Under the pieces are notes generated by a model. It was not told the origin of the DNA. It saw nothing but the letters and a program-made list of their open reading frames with translations, and made no database searches. From NCBI GenBank assembly GCA_001683905.1, contig LXQK01000184.1, positions 1 to 40,174 of the forward strand: a stretch of 40,174 nucleotides of DNA, given 5' to 3'. This DNA comes from Marivirga sp. ANT-B6 (GTDB taxonomy: Bacteria > Bacteroidota > Bacteroidia > Cytophagales > Cyclobacteriaceae). Positions within the stretch are counted from its first letter, which is position 1, and each line of letters begins with the position of its first letter. Both the position numbers and the translations under genes were made by a program. Positions 18,301 through 25,871 of this stretch are shown piece by piece.

Positions 18301-19551
18301 TTTAATCTGGTACCATGCTGGCTGGCCTCCCCCGAGTCGGTGTCCGCTCTCTTTGAAATGGAGCCAATCTTCGACCTGGTGATATTTGATGAAGCCTCAC
18401 AGTGCTTTGCTGAAAAGGGAATTCCTGCCATGTTTAGAGGAAAGCAGGTTGTGATCACCGGTGATGATAAACAACTTAGCCCATTCGATCTTTACAGGGT
18501 TCGATGGGAGGACGAGGCTGAAGACCAACCTGCACAGGAGGTGGATTCGTTATTAGACCTTGCGCGGCAATACCTCATGCAGGTGCAGCTCCGCAGCCAT
18601 TACAGAAGCCGCTCTCTGGATTTAATAGATTTTTCTAATCAACATTTTTATGAAGGTAAACTAAAGCTTCTGCCTGCTTTTGCTGATTTAAATAATGATA
18701 ATCCAGCTATTAAATATATCAAGGTAGATGGTTTGTGGGAAAATCAAATCAATCAGGTGGAAGGGGAGAAAGTTGTAGCGCTGGTAGAGGAACTGTTGGC
18801 AGCTTGTCCAGAAAAGGAAATCGGTATAGTTACATTTAATGCTACCCAACAGGGTTTTATTATGGATTTACTGGAAAAGACGGCATTGGAAAGGCAATTC
18901 ACAATACCCGCATCTTTATTTGTGAAGAACATCGAAAATGTTCAGGGTGATGAAAAGGATATCATTATCTTTTCCATTGCCTATGCGCCGGATAAGAACG
19001 GAAAAATGAGCATGCAATTTGGGTCTTTGAACCTGGAAAAGGGCGAAAATAGATTAAATGTGGCTGTGACGCGTGCAAAAGATTCTATCTATGTCGTGTC
19101 GAGCATTTATCCTCAGCAATTGAAAGTGACCGACAGCAAGCACGAAGGACCGGGCTTACTCAGGAAGTACCTGGCTTATGCGCTCAATGTATCGGAAGGG
19201 AAGTATACCCCGACACTACCCGAACCAGGAGCTTTCAATCCAGAATGGTTTTTGAAGAAGAAAATCATGCAATGTGATACGTCATTTTCCGGCGTAGAAA
19301 TCTCCCAGCAGGTTCCTTTTGCCGATCTTTCTGTGACCAGTAATTCGAGAGTAACTGGTTTAATTGTTACGGACGACGATTTATACCACCAAAGTGTTTC
19401 TGTAAAAGAACCACATGTTTATTTGCCTTTCGCATTCAAAGAGAAAAACTGGAAGTATAAGATGTTTTATAGCAGGGAGTATTGGCATGACAAATTAGCC
19501 GTTCAGGAGAAGGTCCTTAAGTTTATCAATCAGGCAGAAAACAATGCTTAA
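15379..19551 (+). CDS. Large superfamily 1 (Upf1/DNA2-like) helicase with DUF4011-like N-terminus
   Basis: The 1390-residue product starts with a DUF4011-like segment (LRRLTNLSGNNRSLLLMRL). ATPase motifs: Walker A GPPGTGKS 322-329, Walker B DEAS 1004-1007, motif III TGDDKQLSPFD from 1027, QLRSHYRSR for motif IV, VQGDEKDIIIFS for motif V, and RLNVAVTRAK 1225-1234 for motif VI. This order is typical of SF1B helicases acting on DNA or RNA. A ~675-residue insert separates Walker A from B and holds helical segments plus an exact in-frame 48-residue tandem duplication (747-794 and 795-842). The last ~60 residues (DDDLYHQS, then KEKNWKYKMFYSREYW) resemble a degenerate MTES_1575/Vsr-like nuclease end. 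The stop overlaps the next ATG by 8 bp. Role in repair or defence is unproven. Confidence 0.88.
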   Translation: MRKILQSYLRRLTNLSGNNRSLLLMRLISDQFVDLHHFDFLNNKPSFSIIEELIERKNKISLCEVVDVRTALVNKLSHQLKKLQRIEKFIFEERGAKDLYVGWPFVRGMFADGTPVRCPLIFFPVELVEENNQWKLSLREDVSLSLNKSFLLAYAFYNQIKLDEGFLEYDLDGLDKDSVVFRTALYQLFKDGPVVVNFNQENFIDKLASFENYKKADFNAAQKVGKLKLFPEAVLGIFPQAGSYLVPDYISMMDNDKLEDITDFFMERSTSDETAQENAPPDTYRYLSKVKEEQTFTPFSMDAFQENALKAVKNGNSLVIQGPPGTGKSQLICNLIADYMARGRRVLLVCQKRAALDVVYKRLSEVEAADFVALVHDFKNDRKIIYQQIDKQINKIIEYSHKNNSLDAIHIERQFLQTSRRIDQLTEELEEFRHALFDEKECGVSVKELYLTSDIDGSTINIKQEYRHFTFPEVGAFVKKLKRNAFYAHKLMGKDFPWKERKNFAKYGLDELRIMQEIIHDVPVYQKEIVAKVALVLHTNIDLNIAAAVASKEEDMLKMLTLLDVEPAFQYFQHVMDHPEKEMEPLWLLNMERVIMGCYNGEGPELSLASDDLGSFQEVLQKRMDLRQNVFKYLKWIFLSGEKYFLKRVLAANGLPNNRKGFNTLVEKIDNRLNLEHNLTKLKEQPWLVDLPESYRKIDLQNWFYYQKKALDARIIVGTVRNFKEYFNVKSLTYTDFKQCVITLLDIVKVVPEKMAFWQAYLMPAQLHVLLHQEEEALQLQKTLQRDFDAMCEFIVKVVPEKMAFWQAYLMPAQLHVLLHQEEEALQLQKTLQRDFDAMCEFDLLKEQLAPEEAIVIERLYDAVEDNFDDTLPLFQNSLRLAWIGHIETKYPVLRAVTSQKLQMMEEEMQQCVEEKLTISKEIFLLKARERTYQDVEYNRLKHRVTYRDLQHQVSKKRNIWPIRKLLGTFGEELFNLVPCWLASPESVSALFEMEPIFDLVIFDEASQCFAEKGIPAMFRGKQVVITGDDKQLSPFDLYRVRWEDEAEDQPAQEVDSLLDLARQYLMQVQLRSHYRSRSLDLIDFSNQHFYEGKLKLLPAFADLNNDNPAIKYIKVDGLWENQINQVEGEKVVALVEELLAACPEKEIGIVTFNATQQGFIMDLLEKTALERQFTIPASLFVKNIENVQGDEKDIIIFSIAYAPDKNGKMSMQFGSLNLEKGENRLNVAVTRAKDSIYVVSSIYPQQLKVTDSKHEGPGLLRKYLAYALNVSEGKYTPTLPEPGAFNPEWFLKKKIMQCDTSFSGVEISQQVPFADLSVTSNSRVTGLIVTDDDLYHQSVSVKEPHVYLPFAFKEKNWKYKMFYSREYWHDKLAVQEKVLKFINQAENNA
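17617..17904 (+). repeat. 144-bp perfect in-frame tandem duplication inside the helicase gene
   Basis: Copy 1 at 17617-17760 and copy 2 at 17761-17904 differ at only two positions: T17688 versus C17832, both synonymous, and T17760 versus C17904 at the last base, also synonymous for Phe. The unit encodes 48 residues, from IVKVVPEKMAFWQAY to DAMCEF, so the frame is kept. Near-identity indicates a recent event or an assembly duplication. Confidence 0.95.
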
Positions 19552-20377
19552 ATTTAAGCTGTTCACTATCTTTATATATCTTCGATCGTTGATCTGCGGC
19601 TGTGGCTCAGAACCTGCCGATTTTGAACGAAATAAAGGGGCATACAAGGTAGAACGCGTCGCAAGTATTCCTTCAGAGATTAACGAAAGTTCAGGTTTGG
19701 CCCTGGCTGGCTCAGGGGAATTTTGGACCCATGAAGATGGAGGCGGCAGGGCTGCCTTATTCAAATTCGATTTGGATAAAGGGCTTCTAAAAACGCTGGA
19801 ATTTGAAAACCTACGCAATACGGATTGGGAAGATCTGGCACAGGACACAGCAGGAAATATTTACATTGGAGATTTTGGCAATAATTTCAACGATCGGAAA
19901 AATCTGCGCATCTACAAATACAATCCCTACCAGGAAATCCTTGATACCATTGCTTTTCACTTTGCCGATCAGGATAGTTTTCCTCCTCCCAAAGGGGAGA
20001 TGAACTTCGACACTGAGGCTTTTTTCTGGTCAAAAGGACGCCTTCATTTGTTTTCCAAAAATCGCGGAGAAAAATGCGTCAAACACTATATTTTGCCCGA
20101 TCAGCCTGGCGTACACGAAGCGCTGCCAATTCAGGAAATCTACCTCAAAGCCATGATTACCGCAGCAGACATCAGTCCTGACGGCAGCAGCGTAGCTTTA
20201 TTAGGATACGGCAAAATTTACCTTTTCAAGATGAGCAAAGATGGGTTACTCCTGAACCCTGACCGATGCATCAACTTTGCCAGAGGCGGCCAGTCCGAGG
20301 CGCTGGTTTATTTCAATGATGACGACATGCTGATCAGCAATGAAGCGGGCAAGCTCTTCAAAGCACGTGCTAAATAA
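19544..20377 (+). CDS. Lipoprotein with likely beta-propeller fold
   Basis: The 277-residue product begins inside the last codons of the helicase gene (8-bp overlap), so it is translationally coupled. The N-terminus is a lipoprotein-type signal (MLKFKLFTIFIYLRSLICGC, Cys20 the likeliest lipidated residue, Cys18 possible). Repeating strand-turn units follow: LALAGSGEFWTHEDGGG, DWEDLAQDTAGNIYIGDFGNN, NFDTEAFFWSKGRLHLFSKN, AADISPDGSSVALLGYGKIY and GGQSEALVYFNDDDMLISNEAG. This is the pattern of a six-bladed propeller lipoprotein widespread in Bacteroidota, without visible catalytic residues. It converges on gldH with only 7 bp between the stops. A specific function is not known. Confidence 0.82.
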   Translation: MLKFKLFTIFIYLRSLICGCGSEPADFERNKGAYKVERVASIPSEINESSGLALAGSGEFWTHEDGGGRAALFKFDLDKGLLKTLEFENLRNTDWEDLAQDTAGNIYIGDFGNNFNDRKNLRIYKYNPYQEILDTIAFHFADQDSFPPPKGEMNFDTEAFFWSKGRLHLFSKNRGEKCVKHYILPDQPGVHEALPIQEIYLKAMITAADISPDGSSVALLGYGKIYLFKMSKDGLLLNPDRCINFARGGQSEALVYFNDDDMLISNEAGKLFKARAK

Positions 20378-20384
20378 AGCTGGC

Positions 20385-20867
20385 TTACTGCCTTGATTCG
20401 GATTCCTCCACCCTAATGCCGACGGAAAGAACTTCAGGTAATGCCTCCATTCGCATAAATTGCTGTACCTTAAATGTATAACTACCTGCACTGGGGAATC
20501 TGTAATCGGACAATGCCTTAATCTGATGATCATAGATATCCCCTAATCCACTTCCAGTAGGCTTTCCCGTTTTAGGATCAAATAGTTCTAAATTGTGAAG
20601 GTTCGTACTGATCACTTCCCCTTTGTCATTTTCTAAATAGTAGGTGACATATAAATTGTGGTAGGGATAGGCATTGGTATTTCTTACGTTATAATAAAAG
20701 TTATATTTCTTCTGAGGATCTGTAATTTTGAATTCAAAAGAGGGTATGGAGTCAGCTACCCAGCTTTTGTTTTCCATATCTACATTCGTTTCAAAAATCC
20801 TTTTATCGTCGCACCCCATCCATATCAAGGCAGGCAGTAAAATCAACAGCGCAGTTCTCAATTTCAT
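20385..20867 (-). CDS. gldH: Gliding motility lipoprotein GldH
   Basis: The 160-residue lipoprotein has lipobox I-W-M-G-C (Cys19). Its body matches GldH: FETNVDMENKSWVADSIPSF, then FEFKITDPQKKYNFYYNVRN, NLYVTYYLENDKG, TGKPTGSGLGDIYDHQIKAL and a C-terminal KVQQFMRMEALPEVLSVGIRVE. GldH is a periplasm-facing or outer-membrane lipoprotein needed for gliding in Flavobacterium johnsoniae, and homologues also occur in non-gliding Bacteroidota. Its ATG overlaps the stop of ricT by 4 bp (ATGA), an arrangement conserved in the phylum. Presence alone does not prove motility. Confidence 0.92.
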   Translation of the reverse strand: MKLRTALLILLPALIWMGCDDKRIFETNVDMENKSWVADSIPSFEFKITDPQKKYNFYYNVRNTNAYPYHNLYVTYYLENDKGEVISTNLHNLELFDPKTGKPTGSGLGDIYDHQIKALSDYRFPSAGSYTFKVQQFMRMEALPEVLSVGIRVEESESRQ

Positions 20868-22051
20868 TTCCTTCCAGGCTTTGTTTGTACCGTATTTGTT
20901 TTAGCGTCAGGTCCATTATTATTCAATGGTTTCTTCCTGTTTTTCTTCTTTTTCTTTTTTGGCCTGGCTGGCGTGCTGTATTTCTTATCCATCTTTTCCA
21001 GGTCGCTATTCAATGGTTGAGGCTCCTCTTCTACAAGGGTATCAATGGTGAGCGATGCAGGTTTTATGCCTTTCTTGTTCAGGGCGATAATCTCCTCTAC
21101 CCTGGAAACAGGCACAGGAAACCAGGTACTTTCCTGATCGTAGCCAAACCACATCATTTTTCGGAAAATATCCGTCTTCTGCAGTCTGGCGTCACCTGTT
21201 TGAGTTTGTAATGGCCTTTCAACTTCAGGTATACCTTTTAGGGCGTCCATATAGGTTTCTAGCTCATAATTCAAGCAACACTTTAACCTACCACATTGCC
21301 CGGATAGCTTACTAGGATTAAGGGATAAATTTTGATATCTCGCCGCTGTGGTTGATACGCTTTTAAAGTCAGACAGCCAGGTTGAGCAGCATAATTCCCG
21401 CCCGCAAGAACCAATACCACCTATTCTTCCGGCTTCCTGCCTCAAACTGATCTGGCGCATTTCTACCCGGATCTTGAATTCACCTGCCAAAAGCTTGATC
21501 AATTCCCGGAAATCAACCCGATCTTCTGCAGAATAGTAAAAGGTCGCTTTGCTGTTATCCGCCTGGTATTCAACATCGGAGAGTTTCATATCCAGCTTGA
21601 TGTCGTTGATAATCTGCTTGGTACGAAATAAAGTCGGCATTTCGCGCTTCCTTACCTCGTCATATTTTTCCAGATCCTTGCCGGTAGCTACCCTATATAT
21701 GTTTCTGATATTGTCGTCGTAGCTGATTTTTTTCTTTTGCATTTGAAGCCGTACAAGCTCTCCCTGTAGAGAGACATATCCAAGATGATGTCCATTGGGT
21801 ACGTCAACTATTATAGGGTCACCTGTTACGAACGTAAGCTTTTCCTTATTACAAAAAAATTCTTTTCGTCCATTCTTAAAACGAACTTCTACTATATCGA
21901 ATATATCAGCAACCGGCATGTCCATGTTGGAAAGCCAGTCGAAAACATTCATTTTATTACAACCTCCGGTCTGACACGCGCCATTATTCTTACATCCGTC
22001 AACAGCGACCTCGGTGCCACTACCGGAACTACATGATTTACATCCCGACAT
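20864..22051 (-). CDS. ricT: PSP1-domain protein RicT (YaaT-like), Cys-rich
   Basis: I chose the ATG at 22051 (MSGCKSCSSGSG), giving 395 residues. The frame extends to 22075, adding MFFYIKLA, which is atypical for the family. The N-terminus holds a cluster of five cysteines up to TGGCNKMN, then the PSP1 domain (VDVPNGHHLGYVSLQGELV; ADNSKATFYYSAEDRVDFRELIKLL). Two further Cys clusters follow, GSCGRELCCSTWL and QCGRLKCCLNYELETYMD. In Bacillus, RicT binds a [4Fe-4S] cluster with RicA/RicF and affects RNase Y-dependent mRNA processing. Those partners are not in this window, but rny is. The C-terminal 50 residues are Lys/Pro-rich and disordered. Translationally coupled to gldH. Confidence 0.92.
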   Translation of the reverse strand: MSGCKSCSSGSGTEVAVDGCKNNGACQTGGCNKMNVFDWLSNMDMPVADIFDIVEVRFKNGRKEFFCNKEKLTFVTGDPIIVDVPNGHHLGYVSLQGELVRLQMQKKKISYDDNIRNIYRVATGKDLEKYDEVRKREMPTLFRTKQIINDIKLDMKLSDVEYQADNSKATFYYSAEDRVDFRELIKLLAGEFKIRVEMRQISLRQEAGRIGGIGSCGRELCCSTWLSDFKSVSTTAARYQNLSLNPSKLSGQCGRLKCCLNYELETYMDALKGIPEVERPLQTQTGDARLQKTDIFRKMMWFGYDQESTWFPVPVSRVEEIIALNKKGIKPASLTIDTLVEEEPQPLNSDLEKMDKKYSTPARPKKKKKKNRKKPLNNNGPDAKTNTVQTKPGRK

Positions 22052-22061
22052 TGCTAGCTTT

Positions 22062-22100
22062 ATATAAAAAAACAATACCGCCGAAGCGAATGCTGCGGCG
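22062..22100 (-). terminator. Intrinsic terminator of purD
   Basis: On the minus strand CGCCGCAGC (22100-22092), loop ATTC, then GCTTCGGCG (22087-22079) form a 9-bp stem with one mismatch. GTATTGTTTTTTT follows. It separates purD from ricT. Confidence 0.7.
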
Positions 22101-22123
22101 AGGCTGTTTTAGGTTTTTCCAAT

Positions 22124-23407
22124 TTATAATTTTTCTTTCACTTTAGCCATTAAATCCTGTCCAATATCTCGCCTATAATATAAACCTTCCCAGCAAACCT
22201 GCTGCGACGCTTCATAAGCGATGTCCAGGGCTTCCTGCAGGCTACTTCCCATACCAGTCATGGCTAACACCCGCCCCCCATTGGTAACAATGGTATCGTT
22301 GGCTTGAGCCGTTCCCGCATGGAAAACTAATCCTTTGCTAATTTCTTTCAGACCTGTTATTACCAGTCCTTTTTTATAGGCGTCAGGGTAACCGCCTGAT
22401 ACCAAAACTACCGTAGTAGCATATCGTTCATCTATTTGCATGGTCACCTGGTTCAAACTAGTCTCTGCTGTTGCCATAAACAGGTCGACAAGGTCGTTCT
22501 GTATGCGAGGAATGACTACCTCCGTTTCCGGATCGCCCATTCTAACATTATATTCAATAACAATAGGCTCGCCGTTCACATTCATTAAACCGATAAAAAT
22601 AAAGCCTTTGTAGGCAATGTTATCTTTTTTTAAGCCGTCAATGGTAGGCTGCACTACGTTTTTCCTCACCTTCTCCAAGAATATATCATCTGCAAATGGC
22701 ACAGGAGATACTGCACCCATACCTCCGGTATTTAAGCCCTGATCGTGTTCTCCAATTCTTTTGTAATCTTTAGCCTCCGGAAAGAGCACATAGTTAGCGC
22801 CATCTGTTAGGACGAAAACAGAAAGTTCAATTCCCTCTAAAAACTCTTCAATAACAACCTGTGCGCTTGCTGAGCCAAATTTCTTCTCCTTTAGCATCTG
22901 ATAAAGGGCAAGTTTAGCGTCTTCTTTTGTTGCTGCGATAATGACCCCTTTTCCAGCTGCCAAACCATCTGCTTTCAGTACTACTGGCGGATGCATCTGA
23001 TCGATATAGGCGAGCCCTTTTTCGTAGCCATCTTCCGAAAAGGTTTTATAATCAGCCGTGGGAATATTATGCCTGAGCATAAAATCCTTCGAAAAATCCT
23101 TGCTTCCCTCCAGTTTCGCCCCTTCTTTCCCCGGACCTATTACGGCTACATTTCTTGCCTCGAAAAAGTCTGCCAATCCTGCCACTAATGGATCTTCTGG
23201 TCCAATAACCACAAGTTCAACATGATTATCATCAACAAATTTGCCCAGGGAATCGAAGTCCAAAGGAGATATAGCCACGTTTTCAGCAATGGATGCTGTG
23301 CCAGCGTTACCCGGGGCAACAAACAATTTTTTGCACCTGGGGCTTTGGGCCATCTTCCATGCAAAAGCATGCTCCCTACCTCCCGAACCGATAATTAGAA
23401 TATGCAT
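22124..23407 (-). CDS. purD: Phosphoribosylamine-glycine ligase (GARS)
   Basis: Joins phosphoribosylamine and glycine with ATP, step 2 of de novo purine synthesis. The 427-residue protein shows the N-terminal motif [26 protein letters not shown] at 69-77, and the ATP-grasp signature [16 protein letters not shown]. Metal and ATP site residues lie in [17 protein letters not shown], and the C-terminal domain starts with [18 protein letters not shown]. Length is standard for monofunctional PurD. It lies 55 bp downstream of recQ on the same strand and is followed by a terminator. I see no PurR-type site. Confidence 0.97.
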   Translation of the reverse strand: MHILIIGSGGREHAFAWKMAQSPRCKKLFVAPGNAGTASIAENVAISPLDFDSLGKFVDDNHVELVVIGPEDPLVAGLADFFEARNVAVIGPGKEGAKLEGSKDFSKDFMLRHNIPTADYKTFSEDGYEKGLAYIDQMHPPVVLKADGLAAGKGVIIAATKEDAKLALYQMLKEKKFGSASAQVVIEEFLEGIELSVFVLTDGANYVLFPEAKDYKRIGEHDQGLNTGGMGAVSPVPFADDIFLEKVRKNVVQPTIDGLKKDNIAYKGFIFIGLMNVNGEPIVIEYNVRMGDPETEVVIPRIQNDLVDLFMATAETSLNQVTMQIDERYATTVVLVSGGYPDAYKKGLVITGLKEISKGLVFHAGTAQANDTIVTNGGRVLAMTGMGSSLQEALDIAYEASQQVCWEGLYYRRDIGQDLMAKVKEKL

Positions 23408-23462
23408 GATCTCCTTATTTTGCTATAGCCATCGATGAATAATTACGCACAATTTACAACGC

Positions 23463-25643
23463 TTAATTGGCGTATTCAGAAAGGAACTTGATTCTCATCA
23501 ACCGGAGTTCTTCTTCTGTATAGTCATCCTCTCCTAACTCCAGCAAGGCGGCCTGAATATTATCTGTGTCTGCCGTTAAAAAATAATCGTATATTTCTTC
23601 CTGTCTTTCCTCATCAAGTACCTGATCAATATAGTAGGTGAGATTGAGTTTGGTGCCGGAGTAGCAGATATGTTCTATTTCTTCAAGCAATTCGCCCATG
23701 GTTAAATCTTTTGTTTCAGCAATTTCTTCCAGGTCAATCTTCCTGTCTATTTGCTGAATGATGAAGATCTTAACTTTAGACTTATTCACAGCCGATTTTA
23801 CGACTACGTCGGATGCAGTGATGATATCGTTATCTTCTACATATTTGCTGATGGCTGCCAAAAACGGGATGCCGAATTTGATAACCTTACCCATGCCCAC
23901 ACCATTGATCTGAGCTAGCTCTTCCTTGGTAGTAGGATAGGTAGTTGCCATTTCTTCCAATGAAGGATCCTGAAAGATGACATATGGAGGGAAATTCTTT
24001 TCTTTGGCTATCTTTTTTCGCAGGCCCTTGAGCAGCTCAAAAAGATTTACATCATGTGCTTTGGCAACAAAAACCTCTTTTTCAGACTCTTCTTCCTCTC
24101 CTTTATTGCTAAAATCATGATTTTTAGAAAGGGTAACAGGATAGGGTTGAACAAGGAACTCTTTTCCTTTATCCGTCAATCTTAGAACGCCAATATTGTC
24201 GATATCCTTTTCCAGAAATTCAAAAAGGAGGGCTTGTCGCACAACAGCATTCCAAAATTCAACATCATGTTCTGCACCTTTACCGAAAACGTCTAACTTG
24301 TCCTGATTATAGCTTTCTACATACTCATTGTTGGCACCGCGTATTACTGTTACCAACTGCGCAATGCCAAACCTTTCTCCGGTTTGCTTAGACGCTTCCA
24401 GCGCTAATAAAACGTAGTCCATGCCCTCAAACTTCTCCTTTGGCTTTATGCAGTTGTCGCAAAAACCACAGTCTTTTTGCATATGTTCTCCAAAATAATG
24501 AAGAAGTTGAATTCGTCGGCATACTGAAGACTCTGCATAAGAAGACATTTCCTGCAAGAGCACTTTGGCATTATCTCTTTCGGTGACAGGCTTATCTTTG
24601 TTAAATTTCTCCAACTTTAGAATGTCATTATAGCTATAAAACATCAGGCAATTGCCTTCCAGGCCGTCTCTTCCTGCTCTTCCAGTCTCTTGATAATAGC
24701 CCTCTAATGATTTAGGGGTGTCGTAATGGATCACAAAACGCACATCTGGCTTATCGATACCCATGCCAAAGGCAATGGTAGCGACGATTACATCGACCTC
24801 TTCATTAAGAAAGTCGTCCTGGTTTTTCATACGTACACCACTTTCCAGTCCTGCATGATATGGAGCTGCTTTGATATCATTAACTTTCAGCAGTTCGGCA
24901 ATTTCTTCAACTTTTTTTCTGCTCAGGCAATAGACGATGCCCGATTTTCCTTTATGGCCTTTGATATATTTTATGACCTGCTTTTTGGTTTGGTGCTTGG
25001 CTCGCACTTCGTAGTACAGGTTAGTTCGGTTGAAGGAAGATTTGAAAAGGTCTGCTTCCTCCATTTGAAGATTCTTCTGGATATCTATTTGTACCTTAGG
25101 CGTGGCGGTAGCCGTGAGCGCTATAATGGGCATATCACCTATCAACCCAATGATAGATTTTATTCGGCGGTATTCTGGGCGAAAGTCGTGCCCCCATTCT
25201 GAAATACAATGAGCCTCATCAATAGCGGTAAAGGAGATTTTAGCGGATTTTAAAAATTCAACATTTTCATCCTTTGTCAGCGATTCAGGTGCCACATAAA
25301 GAAGTTTCACCTCCCCATTTAACGTCTGCTTTTTTACCCTGTTGATTTCAGTTTTTGAAAGGGTGGAATTGAGGAATTGTGCATTTACACCTACTGCGAC
25401 AAGTTGGTCTACTTGATTTTTCATCAACGCTATCAAAGGAGATATGACTATGGCAGTACCTTCCTGCATGATAGCAGGCAGTTGATAACATAACGATTTT
25501 CCTGCTCCGGTAGGCATGATCACAAAAGTGTTCCTGCCCGACATGATATTATTAATAATAGCTTCCTGTGTACCCCTAAACTGGCCGTAGCCAAACACCT
25601 CTTTTAATTTTTCTTTTAACTTCGTCACTTCTGTCGATAACAT
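23463..25643 (-). CDS. recQ: ATP-dependent DNA helicase RecQ
   Basis: 3'-5' DNA helicase in recombination and fork repair. The 726 residues contain Walker A PTGAGKS 44-50, DEAHCISEWGHDFRP (~141-155), ALTATATPKV, motif VI YQETGRAGRDG, and an RQC zinc site (CRRIQLLHYF then CGFCDNC). A winged helix follows, then an HRDC domain (LFELLKGLRKKIAKEKNFPP to GVGMGKVIKFG). A further ~115-residue acidic helical tail contains an HTH-like segment (IDLEEIAETKDLTMGELLEEI). E. coli RecQ is ~610 residues, and the longer tail is common in Bacteroidota RecQ. The ATG at 25643 begins a typical N-terminus. Confidence 0.97.
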   Translation of the reverse strand: MLSTEVTKLKEKLKEVFGYGQFRGTQEAIINNIMSGRNTFVIMPTGAGKSLCYQLPAIMQEGTAIVISPLIALMKNQVDQLVAVGVNAQFLNSTLSKTEINRVKKQTLNGEVKLLYVAPESLTKDENVEFLKSAKISFTAIDEAHCISEWGHDFRPEYRRIKSIIGLIGDMPIIALTATATPKVQIDIQKNLQMEEADLFKSSFNRTNLYYEVRAKHQTKKQVIKYIKGHKGKSGIVYCLSRKKVEEIAELLKVNDIKAAPYHAGLESGVRMKNQDDFLNEEVDVIVATIAFGMGIDKPDVRFVIHYDTPKSLEGYYQETGRAGRDGLEGNCLMFYSYNDILKLEKFNKDKPVTERDNAKVLLQEMSSYAESSVCRRIQLLHYFGEHMQKDCGFCDNCIKPKEKFEGMDYVLLALEASKQTGERFGIAQLVTVIRGANNEYVESYNQDKLDVFGKGAEHDVEFWNAVVRQALLFEFLEKDIDNIGVLRLTDKGKEFLVQPYPVTLSKNHDFSNKGEEEESEKEVFVAKAHDVNLFELLKGLRKKIAKEKNFPPYVIFQDPSLEEMATTYPTTKEELAQINGVGMGKVIKFGIPFLAAISKYVEDNDIITASDVVVKSAVNKSKVKIFIIQQIDRKIDLEEIAETKDLTMGELLEEIEHICYSGTKLNLTYYIDQVLDEERQEEIYDYFLTADTDNIQAALLELGEDDYTEEELRLMRIKFLSEYAN

Positions 25644-25784
25644 CTTATATATCTATATATTAGAATCCTGCAAAAAATAAATGCCTTATTTAATATCTGA
25701 AAGCGTTCGTTTTTCCCTTGCTACCAGCGTATCACAAAAGGCATATCTAAATTAATATAATTGGTGAGTTTTAAAAATTAATTT

Positions 25785-25822
25785 AAAAAAAACCCAGTCG
25801 TAAAGTTGAAATTTTACCGACT
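25785..25822 (-). terminator. Minus-strand terminator-like hairpin upstream of recQ
   Basis: On the minus strand AGTCG-G-TAAA pairs with TTTA-CGACT (one bulged base) and is followed by GGG and eight T residues (A run at 25785-25792 on +). No annotated minus-strand gene feeds into it. It could end a short transcript from the kpsF promoter region or insulate recQ. Confidence 0.45.
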
Positions 25823-25843
25823 ATTATATTTGGATGAATTATG

Positions 25844-25851
25844 TATCTTTG
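25844..25851 (+). promoter_or_regulatory. -7 promoter box (TATCTTTG) for kpsF-manC
   Basis: TATCTTTG is an exact TAnnTTTG match, 20 bp before the kpsF start. A second match, TATATTTG, lies at 25825-25832. A minus-strand match (CAAATTTA on +) lies at 25854-25861, so the region may hold divergent overlapping promoters. Confidence 0.5.
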
Positions 25852-25871
25852 TTCAAATTTAGGGAATAACG

